DNA of 39,141 bases from Ectocarpus siliculosus (Eukaryota; Sar; Phaeophyceae; Ectocarpales; Ectocarpaceae). Shown piece after piece: positions 1 through 11,600 of the stretch. Made by a program: the position numbers and the translations under genes. Under the pieces are notes generated by a model. The model was not told the origin of the DNA and made no database searches. It saw only the letters and a list, made by a program, of their open reading frames with translations. Positions within the stretch are counted from its first letter, which is position 1. Each line of letters begins with the position of its first letter. The stretch lies in the NCBI GenBank assembly GCA_000310025.1, contig FN647768.1, positions 93,628-132,768 on the forward strand, read 5' to 3'.

Positions 1-453
1 TGAAGATTGGTATGGGTTATTTTGTAGGCATGAGAAAGTTATAAGAAGTTGTTGATTCTTTTGATGTTTCTGATGTTTGTGCGGTTGAAATATGCAGAAA
101 ATGAGGTGGGGATTTATAACATTAATGTAAGGAGGTGAATAAAAAAATATATTCTTTAGTAAGTGAGATGTGATGTGTTTGATTTATTATGGTATATAAG
201 GTGTGGGATTTTTTGGCAAATATTTTGGTTTGTTTGGTTGGGGGGGGGGGGGGGGGGGGCAGGCATGACGCAAAAGAACCATGAGGGGTTTAGTTCACTC
301 GCATGGTCCTCCACAAGGACAGAAAGAAGCGGAGTCTCTTGATGCAATACGCACACGCAACACACGAGCCCGCCTAGCACGCCAACATAAAACATGTGCA
401 CCCGCACATCTAACAAGCTAACTCAAAACGCATTCGATGTGAACGCACAGCAC
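1..453. other. 3' flank of the RS-protein gene; no gene seen
   Basis: This stretch lies downstream of the RS-protein stop codon (that gene is read on the minus strand). The first 230 bases are AT-rich. A 20-base G run follows at 240-259. I see no supported coding exon. The terminal part of the RS transcript (3' UTR and polyadenylation site) should fall here, but no single signal can be chosen with confidence. Confidence 0.5.
240..259. repeat. poly-G homopolymer run
   Basis: Twenty consecutive G bases are visible. It is either a natural homopolymer or a length-uncertain sequencing run. It lies in the 3' flank of the RS-protein gene. Confidence 0.9.
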
Positions 454-3400
454 TCAACACACGAACCCACCTAGCCCGCCATCCGTGACAGACTTGGGGG
501 CAGCAGACCTGTCCTGGCTCCTGCTACGGCTGCGGCCGCGTCTGTGAACGGGATCGGGGCACCAAGCAAGAGGGGGCAATGATGGGTGAGCCTCAGCTGC
601 AGCAGCAATAGACCTCCACAAGTTAGAACTCCCAGCAGAAAATCGTGTCGAAGTGGTAAAGTGGTCTCCAAGACCAAAGTCGGGACGGAAGTGTAGTGGT
701 TCTCCAACACAGCAAGACCCGTGTAGAGGATCGATTTCGCATGACACTAAGATGACACGGTGAGAGAGTGATGATCGTGCGCGAAAGGTGTTGAACAGCT
801 TTGAAAGGCTTCTTTTCGTCATTCTCGCTTGACCGGAGGAAAAAACAAACAAACGAAAAGTCGTGACTCCGCGCGGCACGCCCGCAGCTCTCCACAAGAC
901 CCCCGCTTCTCGCGTGCGACTTGCACCACCACGATAAAAAGGGACGCGTTCGCAGAAAAAAACTGATGGACGGATCCGACCGCGGTCCAAGCTTCCGAAC
1001 CACCGGGCGGCCGTCCCCTCAAACACACCCCTCGGAATCAGTCGGTACACGAACACCCTTTTCCGTGTAACATGAACACTAGCTTCGGAGAGGACGCAGC
1101 CGTACGAGCAGCTCCCGCTGTGACCAGAGGAGTACTTGCGACAAAGGGTGTGTGCGGGTTGCTGCTGCCCTACATCGGAGTGCAGGCCTGACTGTTGTGC
1201 CGCCTGGGACTAATAACTACTGCCGGCGACGCGACACACCGCATTGATCGAGGGAGGGCGGTCGTATGACCCGAGACATGCAACACAAGACAACCCATGG
1301 AGACAGGATGCGCGGGGTCTTCGGATGGAGGGCGGCTGCGTAACAGTCCATGCCGAGCGGCACAGGCATCACGGCCACATCCGGGACGACGGCGGGCCGG
1401 ACAAGACAGACGGAAGGGCTAACTCCACCGCAATCGACTGCGGGTACCGATGAGAAGTTCAAGAGAGACCGCTTGCTTTGCCTGTTCAGCGGGAGAGGGT
1501 GAGAGGCCGTCTCTGCCTCCTCTGAATCAGGCTGGCTCGTCTCCCGCCGAAGCAACTGCAAGATTGACTGACGGACCGACCGTTGGGGAAGCTCGCCGTC
1601 TCGGTGCCGAGGAAATGAACACCGCGCGTGGGGAACTCCTAGCGAGCGTTGTCGGCGGCACTAGTCCGTTCGCTCGATCGATCGCTCGCGACAAAAGCTT
1701 CGCGACAGAGCCGGGTTCCGATCGACTAGGCAATAGTTGGCTAGTTTTCTCGGGCGGCATAACAATAACAGCGTGTCCGCTCGCTCGCTCGCTCACGCGG
1801 CAGAGCATTGCGACAGAGCCAGCTTCGGAACGACTCGAGACGACAGGGGTAGGTCGGGTCGGCGTGTTGGGTGGCACGAGCCCATCCGTTCGCTAGCTCT
1901 ACCGACCAGAGCCAGAGTCAGCTTCGGAACGACTCGACAATTGGCTTAGGTCGGCGTGTTGAGAGGCACTAGCCCGTTCGCTCGCTGCTATGCGACAGAG
2001 TCGGTTTCGGAACGACTAGGCGCCAGGGGTGGGTAGGCGTGTCGGGCGGCACTAGCCCGTCCGCTAGCTCTCGCTTTGCGGCAGAGCCAGCTTCGGAACG
2101 ACTAGAGACAACAGGGGTGGGCAGACGTGTCCGCGTGGCCACTGCTGCCGACGACACAAAAAGAGCCAACAGAAAGACAAGGGTCTCTCCGGACAACGAC
2201 AGCAGCAGGCAGCAGAAGTCTCTCTCACCCGTGGTCGCTGCCGCTACCGCTCCGACTCCGGCTCCTGCGGCTACCCCGCCTCTCCCTGCTGTCCTCACGC
2301 CGGCTGCTGCGGCTACCGCGGCGGGACTTCTCTGGAGACCGGGACCTGCGCCTGCTCTTGCGGCTGCTCCTGGAGCAAAACAGAAGGCAGCAGGGCACGT
2401 TTTTCAATACACCGAACGGACAAAGGAGTCGAGCCCAACAGAAAAGCTGTGAGCACTGACTTCAAGGTAAACTTCGTATTCTCTTGCGGCTGCTCCTGGA
2501 GCAAAACAAAAGGCAGCAGGGCACGTTTTCTAACACACCGAACGGACCAAGGAGTGGAGCCTGGCAAAAAAGCTGTGAGCGTTGATTTAAAGTTATACCA
2601 TGGTATTCTCTTGCGCCTGAAGTAACACAAAGGGCAGCAGGGCACGTTTTTTAAATACATCAGACAGACCACGCATTGGAGCCCCGTAGAAAAGCTGTCA
2701 GCGATGAGATAAAAGTGAGGCACAAAAATTACGACGGAACGGAGAAATCATTTCAGCCAGCCAAGACGGACGGTACAGAGCCGGTGCTGAAAAACAGCAG
2801 CAAAAACGTTCCACCACAAATCTCCCGTTGGTCACTCACTGCGCCATCAGGCGTTCCACGAATATGCATACAAGACCTCGTTCGGAATTTCTGAGGTCGT
2901 GACATGCGCCCGCACTCAAGAACCTCTAGTTTTCGCCAAGGCTGGGGTTCTTGGTTTCCTGGTACAAGAGGCCGCTATATAGATTTTAGTGTAGAGGTTC
3001 CTAACCGAGCTCACAAAATGGTGCTCAACTTCTTAGGTTTGAGTTTTTCGAGGCCGTATCAACTTCATGAAACCCCAAGTTCTTCACGGCCGGGGTGCTA
3101 ACCGCTGTAGCTGTTTTCATCATGCCCGTTGGAAGAAGGCTGGACTTGACACGAGCGCGCGGACCACCCGCCTTTCCTGGTAGGATGAGTTCATCGTCCG
3201 CAGACACGTTTGCCCCCCTTAAGACTCCTCACGGAGAACACTGACAGAGCTGCGTGAACGAAAGGTCGCACATGGCTACTTGTGATGCCGTCGAGTCGCA
3301 ACAACATAGGGCGCGAGTGCCGGCGCTAGGCGTCCATCACAGTCCGATCGTAGTCTGACAAACGTCTGCGCTGATTTAGGCCTTAGGACGAAGTGGCTAC

Positions 3401-5507
3401 CGCCAACGGGGGGGCAAAACCCTGGCGAACGGAAAAGAGACCCGGCGGAATGGAACCGGAGCCCTCTCCCTGGTCCCGTTTCCTCACTACCGGGGGATTA
3501 AGCCCCTTGCAGCGCACAAACGTTTGGAAAGCGTGCCCGCGAAGAGAGTCATGAATCCAAGCTTGAACCACTCGACAAACGGCCGTGAGATGGACCAACT
3601 TCAGAAGAAGTTGTCGTCCTACACTGGCCGCGGCGCCCCTCCCCCCCCCCCCTCCCCCCATTGCAAGGGTATCGAGGGTGTGTGCTTGTGTAGTCGACCA
3701 TCCACAATGGGCAGAACGCGGATCCTCGCCTGCGCAGCAGGCACTCTCTCCGCGACTCTGTTTCCTGGCTTTTGGTGAGAAAGACAAGCTTGCCGGGCGA
3801 CCCAAGACTCATCACGTCCGGGGGAGGGATGAGAGGCCACCTTCCCTCTCGAGAACCCAATCCGCGTAGCAGCCGCCAAGCCCCAGGGTTACAAGATAGG
3901 AGGGGATTTGCTGAGTTGAGACTATTCATCAACGAAGGGGTGCTCACGAGATGATCGAAAGCAGTACCAGTGGTTCACGACGGAGTCGGCTGTCGCGGCA
4001 AGACTTTTTGGGATTGCGTCTTAGACGCCACAAGAACTTTCCGAGATTCTTCTCCCGACATGGAGACCACCGCCAAGTCGTAAGCGCTGGTTAATGTGTT
4101 TCCGACACCCGCTGCAGCCGTGCCACCGACAGGGCTTGCTCTGCACCATGTGACGACCAACATCTTGGCGAGCGGAGAGGGGGGGAGCCATAAATGTATC
4201 AACGACGGAGAAAGCCATCGATCGGCGGGAAGGGTCTCGGCGGCGACGCCGGACCCGAAGCATTTCGTGAGCAGGAGGAGAGTGAGCAGGCCGTCTCCCG
4301 ATGGCTCCTGGCGACCTCCTGCAACCCGTCCTTCACGTCTTGCAAAACAAACAAAAAACACTGGCATCGACTGACAAAAGTATTCATGGAACAAAACACG
4401 CCTAGCTTTATACTTCTACACGTGCGGAAAGGTAAGGTGCCCTGCAAAAACGGCGAAATCGTGAAAATCGGTCGGGACAACGTACACCACAAATCACGCA
4501 GGACCTCAAGTCCAAGGCATCCGACGCTCCGGTCGTGGGCGAATAAAAGTGAGAGGGTGGCAGCGTTTACTAGGAAATGGGTATGTCCTACGAGGGAGTG
4601 CACCAATGCTAAATTAAATGGATGCAAGGGTAAAAGTACATAGCACCAATCTGAACCTGGGTCTGTTTGTGCTCCTCGGTTCTTGCTCGTCCCTGGGACT
4701 GTCAAAAGCAGTGAAATTTTTCATAGAGCCCTTTCTTCTGAAAAGGGCTGTTTATTTTCGCACAAACACAAAACTTGAAAAAAATGTTTCAGTCGTCGTC
4801 CTTTCCGACAAGAAAGAAAGCGTCTCTCCCGACTATGACTACAAGTACATATAAAAGAATAAGAAGATAAACGATTTGGCAGTGTTGACAAGGGAGAGAG
4901 GGTTGCCGAATCAGAAGGATCCCGAAGGTCATCACACCATTAATCCGCCACCGCGGCAGGCAGATTTTCTCCCTTGATAGTTGGCAAGGAGAGGGTCCAG
5001 AAAGAGCGTGAGTATGGCGGTCGGTGCCACAGTTGGTCCCCCCGCTCATAGCAGCAAGTGCCAGGCGGACCAAGATCCGTGCATCCATCCGTGGTCTCCC
5101 TAGTTCCTGGAGTTTTCTCCGAACTTTCCAAGGGTCCCTGCTTCCTACACTTTGAACGTGTTCGCACGGATCCTACACTTCCATCAACATAGCTGTCATC
5201 CACACACAAAGACGCGTTCAGCACGCAGCACAATGACAACGGGGGGACGGATTTTTTCACGCTAAAATGAGCAACCTTTAGCAGGTCTGCCTCTCACGTC
5301 TAACCGGCACTTCGCCTTCTCTTCTCACCCGAGCCCCGAAGGTACACACCCAGATGAAGACAACAATGTCGTTACAAAACCCGTGTAGTCGATTGAGACT
5401 CAGTAGGGTTGCACCGACGAAACCGTGCCACTTGCGGTGGGATGCGTGCATGTATGTGTTATGTATGTAGGAGGCTTGCATGTGAGAGAGAGAGGAGGGG
5501 GGAAGGA

Positions 5508-5544
<37 letters not shown>

Positions 5545-8405
5545 TAGGAAGAGAGATACAGATAAAGCAGATATTTTCGAAGCTGCATCACTCGTTTAGC
5601 TTGTCGGCACCGCCGGCTGTCGTCAAGAATCTGGGCGGGAGGAACATATTCGTCCAAAACGCGGCAGGCAGGCAGGTAGGCAAGCAGGCAGGCAGCGGGA
5701 GCAACAACGACAACGCAAGCTCTTGCAAACACCACACAGCCCGATACACGACAGCAGTAGACAACACGCACCTCTCCCTCGAGTCGCTGCGCGACCGTCG
5801 GCGCCTGCGTTCGCGGCTCCTGCTGCGCTCGCGACGGCTGTCGCTGTCAACATCCTGCAAGAGTTCGTTCGTCACAGACAACGGCGGCGCGGTTTTAGCA
5901 CTTACAGCACTGGTGGGCCCGGTTCAGTGACACCCTGTGTAGCGACCATACCCTGTGCGGCAACCACAAAATCTCGTGGCAGCACCGCGCGCCGATTGAG
6001 AGCCGCCCTGTTCACAACGGCAAGAGCGACCTGCCCTGCATTAGCGACCATTGTCCCTCCGGGAAAAATTGAAGAGTGAGTCGTGGGGGCCCCCACCACC
6101 AACGCGTGTACTTCGGCTTGATTGTATCTCGAATTTGTACCGGCAGGCGGGGGGTGGGGGGCATACAGGTCATTCCGGGATGGTTTGGGTGTGCGTGAGC
6201 GAGTTGAGAGACGAGTGGCTGCTTCCGGCCTTGGACATCCCACCAGATACAGAAGCAGTACAATATCAACACCGTGGTGCGGGCGGTCATGGGACCAAGG
6301 GGGCCCCGTTGTTTACAATTCGACCAGAGAGGCAAGCAGATCAACTAAAAAAACGGTGCCCACGTCTACCTCTTACAGACGTACGCGGGCGTGTTTGTAG
6401 TTCCACTCGCCTCAATTGCAATGATATCCGACGCCTTTGCTTCCGTTCTTACAGAACCAACACAAACTCTCTCTCTATCCATCGATGAGAGTCCGAAAGA
6501 CAATTCCGCCATGAATCGATGGTCATGGGCTATTACATTGAAACCGCAGTGTACGCATTGGACCCTTCCATGCTTGAGCTGGAATCTTTGCCAAGATATG
6601 ATTTCGTCACAAGGTCATGAGAGGGCCTAATTGTTATGCCGCGTACATCTACAGCAGATGTACAGATGCTGTAGAGAAACGATGTTCTGAAAACCATCAC
6701 CGAGAAAATCATCAAGGGTCGGCTCTCTGATGGACGGGAAAAACGTACGAGATTTGAATCTCGACCTAACCTTTTAACACAAGAAATAAAAACTGCCTTC
6801 ACCCCGAGGATATGGTAACATTTTTCCAATGTATGCGCACATACGGAAATCAAATTGAGCTCTGTTGGGCACGCAGGTAAGGCTTTGTGTTCTGTCTTCG
6901 ACCAACAAAAATCAAGCGCATCAGGAAAAAATCAGCCCGCGGAACGGAGTCCTTGCCACTCGGCAAGTAGTCCTGGGATCCAAGGGGGTTGATCTCTACA
7001 GCAGTATCTCAGGAAATCACGCGGGTCACTTGGTTTGATGGATGGCAAGGACGCCGTTCCGCAGCGTGATTCTTTTCCTGATGCGCTTGATTTTTGCGAG
7101 CATACCGCATAGCCCCCCTGCCCATATATGCATCGTCATGCTCCGGCAAAATATCAAAATATCGATCTAACCCTCTGCATAACAGTTCATAACATTTCTT
7201 CCGAAAAACGAAAAGAAAAGAAATGTCCAACACATGGGTGCAGCTCCTCAGAGATCGATATTGATTTATCGGGTTTATGATATGGGAAGACTGGAAGCGC
7301 ACGTGATGTCGATCCAGGCGAGTCACGGACTTTTCTCTCTTTGAGTATATACTGTAAACACAACAAATCTATCTCTATCCATAGATATGGGTCTCGGATA
7401 CATTAGCAATAAATAAATAGGCATTAGCAACGAATTACGTAAGCAATGAATTCAGGTTGAATAGTTGTTTCTGTGGGTAACTTGAAGCTCTATACGATAG
7501 AGTACCAGTGGTACTGCTGTGGTAGTTTCGTGGCCATCTTGCGGAGTGTGGATGGGGCACGGAGGTTTTCGCGACCCCCAGGGAGCAGTGCTGCGCTATT
7601 CTCGCGTTAAAAATTAAAGGCAAGCATCGCAGGAGGGGTGGGTGGAGGGTAGTAGCTGGTGGGGAGGGGGCTCCAGGGGGAGAACCCTGTTCTGCTGTCT
7701 GTGTGGCCATGGATTGAAGCATTGGAGCTCCTCTGCTGTACGCGGCACAATTGCGGTGCGTGTAAGCGCGATGGAAAAAAAAAAAAAGAGAGAGGGAGTC
7801 TGCTGCCCAACTGCGCAACTTGTTCATAATAAGGACAGTCAGAAAGAACGCAGATCAGGTAACTCGCGGGTTTGAAAATGACACCTAAACGCAAGTCTTG
7901 GTCAAGTTTTTCATCTACAATCATGTGCGGAGCTCTTGGCGAGAAAAGCGTGTTTTCTGATGAAAGCTATGTTACCCACAGCAAATACTTTTGCAGTGAA
8001 AGCTTTTAGGATCATTTCTTGTCCGAAAAAAAAAAATTGACACGGCCTCCCGTGGCGCCAGGCTGGGTTACTTACCCGCAGGAGCAGCGGGATCGATCAC
8101 CGACCGAGGGAACAGAGAGTTCGATAATTGTAAACGCGACATTTAAGCAGTTTTTCACCCTACCAACTTCTTGCATCTTGCCGCAACCAGCATACGTTTG
8201 TTGAGTGGATCCGCGGAAAGGGTTTAAAGATTGGCGGGAGATGGCGAAAATCAAAAGGAGGCGCCGCTCCACACACGAGCGAGGGGAACGAGGGAGAGCT
8301 TGCCAAAAGCGGCACGTGATTTCAAGAGGGAAACCGCCGTGATGCACTAAACTCCACTCTCACCTCACGGGAATCCTTTCCGGTGGTCGCTCCGTTGTCC
8401 GACAT
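454..8405 (-). CDS. small arginine/serine-rich (RS) protein, four exons
   Basis: Proposed exons on the minus strand: 8405-8364, 5854-5772, 2369-2229 and 541-454, giving about 117 aa. Exon 1 starts at an ATG in the context GAGCCATGTC and encodes MSDNGATTGKDSRE before a GTGAGA donor. Exons 2 to 4 encode a dense RS tract, with stretches such as SRRERSRSRERRRRRSRS and SRSRSGSGSDHG, and a short tail ending GGLGGFVC. Phases agree at every junction (0, 2, 2). Donors are GTGAGA, GTGCGT and GTGAGA; acceptors end in CAG. RS domains are known in pre-mRNA splicing and nuclear-speckle proteins, where serines are phosphorylated; a splicing role here is inference. No RNA-recognition motif was found, so either this is a bare RS protein or a small exon was missed in the 2.5 kb intron 1. 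Exons 2 to 4 are firm; the link to exon 1 is less so. The gene is head-to-head with the PX gene. Confidence 0.7.
1645..2130. repeat. minisatellite, about five diverged 80-115 bp units
   Basis: The anchors cagagccagcttcggaacga and ggcactagcccgttcgctcg recur about every 80-115 bp through this stretch, with substitutions and length changes. It lies in intron 3 of the RS-protein gene, next to exon 3. Confidence 0.8.
2358..2725. repeat. three-copy tandem repeat containing a 3' splice site
   Basis: The anchor gcagcagggcacgttttt recurs at about 2389, 2514 and 2636 (period about 123 bp). Unit 1 includes the acceptor and the first bases of RS-protein exon 3. Unit 2 keeps an almost identical acceptor copy with about 19 bases of exon sequence, so the duplication spans an intron-exon boundary. 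Confidence 0.85.
5506..5541. repeat. (GA)n microsatellite
   Basis: A run of GA dinucleotides, preceded and followed by imperfect purine-rich sequence, in intron 2 of the RS-protein gene. Confidence 0.9.
6906..7096. repeat. foldback inverted repeat (MITE-like)
   Basis: The left arm (6906-6958) is repeated as its reverse complement at 7043-7096. Shared cores include atcaagcgcatcagg, the complement of cctgatgcgcttgat, and ggaacggagtccttgcca, matching tggcaaggacgccgttcc. The arms are about 53 bp with few mismatches; the spacer is about 84 bp. It has no coding content and lies in RS-protein intron 1. It could be a miniature foldback transposon or an unusually long small-RNA hairpin. Confidence 0.75.
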
Positions 8406-8633
8406 GGCTCCTCTCTCCCTTTCTTAGTCCTCTCTCTGCCCCTTATTTCTTGACTGCTCGTGTGGACTCTTCGTGCTCCGGCCCAGAGAGGGGGCAAGGG
8501 CGCACGCAGCTGGTATTCGAAACGATTGTTATACGTAGGGGGCTCCGTGAATCAGATACAGCGGCCCGAAGTGCTGCCGCACCTGCAGCAGTAAATTTGT
8601 AAATTTAGAGTGCTGCTGCCATCGCAAAGAAAC
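8406..8633. promoter_or_regulatory. intergenic region between divergent RS and PX genes
   Basis: Only 228 bp separate the start codons of the minus-strand RS gene and the plus-strand PX gene, so both 5' UTRs and both promoters must fit here or overlap the genes. An A/T patch (taaatttgtaaattta) lies about 30 bp before the PX start. No canonical TATA box could be assigned to either side. A shared bidirectional promoter is an inference from spacing. Confidence 0.5.
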
Positions 8634-11600
8634 ATGGACACGATGCTCCCGCCGCTGGGCGAAGGCCTGCCCCTGCACAGTAGCTTGCGACAGGTCGCGC
8701 TCCTCGATCCCCCTCCTCCTCTCAGCAGCGTCGCGTCGCGGGACAGGCCTCACCTGGAACCGATTCGCACGACAAAGCTTAACGACGATGCAGCGGAAAG
8801 CAGCAGCAGCAGCGGCGGCATTGCACCGAAGAAGGCGCAAGAGCAGCACGACGCAAGAGCAGCTTCCGGCACAACGACTGCCTTACTCTCGCCGCCGACG
8901 TCGCCCCCGAGGTTATGCTCGATATCTCCCACTCCCTCCAGGGGCGTGCCGAAGATGGGCTCAATGGACGACTCGTATTGCGACAGATATCGCAGCACCA
9001 GGTATGCGTGTGCGACAAGACTTTTTACTGCTGTTTTCCGAGCCTCTCTCCATCGTGACGTGTGCCTCCGCTCTTGTGGTATTGATTGCGGAGACACCTC
9101 GATGGCAGTGCCGTTCGGATAGAGGGAAGGCAAAAGTCCGGGGGTTATGCTGTTGAGAAGTCACGTCATCCCGCCGTTTTGCGTCTTGTGCGTGCCGTGC
9201 ATTCCGTGTCCTTCGTTGGGCATGTTCTGGCAGCAGCCTGTGGTTTCGGAGTCGGTTACAGGAGAGAGGAGAGGCGCGTCGATGCGAAAAAAAAAGCCAG
9301 CGTGCGATGTAGTGGTACATCGGAAGAGCCGACCCACCAATTTGTGGAGCAATGCCTGAAGCTTTTCTGTGCATAAACGATGACTGAGCACGGGCTATTG
9401 CTAAGCTACCCCTTAGCGCTGACGGCGGGGCGCTGAATTTCTTCTGCCAATTTCTTGTTTGTCTTTTCAAAACATTGGGAGTTGGGTTTTGCTGTCAAGT
9501 GTGTCTCTGTGCTTGCGGCGGTATTACCACTGGACGTGACCACTGGTTCTGGTGGCGCTGCTGCTGGCTCTACGGAATGACCTCCGAGATAGCATATGCC
9601 TCACCCGCGTTGGGCTCCTCCCCTCACACTCGAATCGTCTTCGGCGCAATGTACTCGGCGAGCGAACAGCTCAGCCGCAGCCTTACCAACCATCGGGTGC
9701 GACTTCACAATGTCATGCGTCTTCAAAAGTTGCATGCGGTGTGCAAGACATCCTACTGCTGTACAAGTAGAACACCGACGCATTTAGAGTATAAGCATAT
9801 ACTAAGATGCACGCACACGCAGAGCAAGTTCAGCGAACGCGAACTTCGAGCGCACCGCGAGCTATGATCTGTCGCGTTGCCAGACGCCATTGTTTGATAG
9901 CGGTGACGTTCAGCACCATTGTTTAGTTGACAACAGCTCGGTAACCAACAGCCCCTTCCCCGTCTCCAACCCACCGCAGCTCACCACCTGCTTCGCCTGT
10001 TGACCGACATCTCCTCAGGCTCTGTTGAAAATTGACATGTGTTGGTTGGACAAAATAGCGACAAAGACAGCGGAAATGGTCGTGGTTTTGGCGACGGAGG
10101 GTATAGGGCTAGCGTTATGCAATTGCTGGCGGCGTGCGACGGCGCGCAATCGCCTCATCGTCCCCCCCTGTTCTGAGACCGCGGGACACGATGTTCTGTA
10201 TTGAATTGCAAGAACGCGCCAAGTGTCAACCATGGTCGTCTATTGCTGTCCAACAGCAGGCAGAAGAATGTCATCAGCAGTTGCAGCAGGAAACATACTT
10301 CATTGTTGCAGCTGCTGCAACCTCGAGGCAACCACCGTATGCACATGAAGGAAAGAAAATATTGCCACAGGAAGACATGGCAGTCCTTTCGCTTTTTTTT
10401 GGCATTCTGGTCTCTTATTTTCTTTGCCAGGATGATTTCTAAAACCCCCAAACACCACCGGTTGAGGTATCCACAAAGTGCACCCTCCGTGAATACGTGC
10501 TACTTGAAGTTGGCGTGCACTTCATGTTGTACGTAAACCGTGTCGAGGGTAAGATGGTGATGCGGCAGCAGCAGCAGCAGCAGCAGCATCTTGTTCCGAC
10601 ATGGAGACCTCCACTTCCCAGAAGTTGCGACGTTTCCGCCAAGGGTAGCTGTTTCCTTTCTCTCTTGAAGCAAGTGCGCTGCTGACATGTACCGGCGTTC
10701 ATTGGTGTCTGGCTCAGCTTCCGAGCCGAGCCGTGGGAGTCTTACCTTGCGTTGGGCTGCACGAAACCCTGCCCTGCTTCTCATGCCGCCGGCGGTTCTC
10801 CCCTTGCCTGAATGCCCCGGAGGATTCTTTGGCGGGTCCAACAGGGTTTACTTGCTCGCACCCACCCCTCCGGTTTGCGGCGGCCTCGCGTTTGGTACGC
10901 ATCTTGCCTTCCTGCCGTTGTCTTGCTCTATGTACAAACCGTTACCGATCCCCACTCAGTACCTCTACTATCCGTGCCGGCCCAACCGGCGCGGACGCCT
11001 TCCGTGGTCACAGGCTAACTACCCAAGAAAGGGGTGCAGTTTTCTAGAACTCGCAAGAACACCATGTTCTTATTGTGGCAGATGTTGCAAACTGCTTGAA
11101 GTTCATACTGTACAACGAGAGCGCCGGCAACGACCGACGAGAGTCACTGGCCGCATAGTAGTGTCTTGCACAAGCGCAATATTGTCAATATTATCAGGAA
11201 GCCTGCAACGTTTCATCTTTGGACAGCAGGTTTCCCGCACCCATACGATTATCTTTTGCCAAGTACTTACCAAAACACAACAATTTTCACCTCTGCCACA
11301 GCCAAGAGCCCGGGCTAGATTAGCAATGAATTCATAGTGTTCGTATGATGACCAGCTTGGCCTCCCCAAACCACCCATGGCCTTCCGGGGATGAAAGTAA
11401 CGACTCCACAGCATCCGACGGTTGGTGTTTTTCTGGTAGCCGGGGTTATGACGTTTCCGTGTGTGTCGCGGCCATATAGCTCTCCCCTCTGTGTATGTAC
11501 CGTGGCGTGAGCCTCACCCTTGGCATCCCCTGTGGAGAGCTGGCGCCGTCCGTTAAGTTAAAGTTAGCGGTAGGAGATTAGACTTTGTTGTCTTCATGTA

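Noticed and set aside
5902-6030. Minus-strand ORF with a good ATG context (GGGACAATGG) and a GTAAGT donor just upstream of RS exon 2
   Set aside because: Its phase does not fit the RS exon at the best acceptor, and the resulting intron would be under 60 bp. The ATG exon at 8405 fits phase and leaves a normal intron.
9601-9783. Minus-strand frame with protein-like text (LLKTHDIVKSHPMVG)
   Set aside because: Short, inside the intron of a plus-strand gene, no matching partner exon or known family.
10687-11337. 216-codon plus-strand frame in PX intron 1
   Set aside because: No recognisable domain, no convincing splice or start context, and overlapping open frames on both strands; treated as chance.
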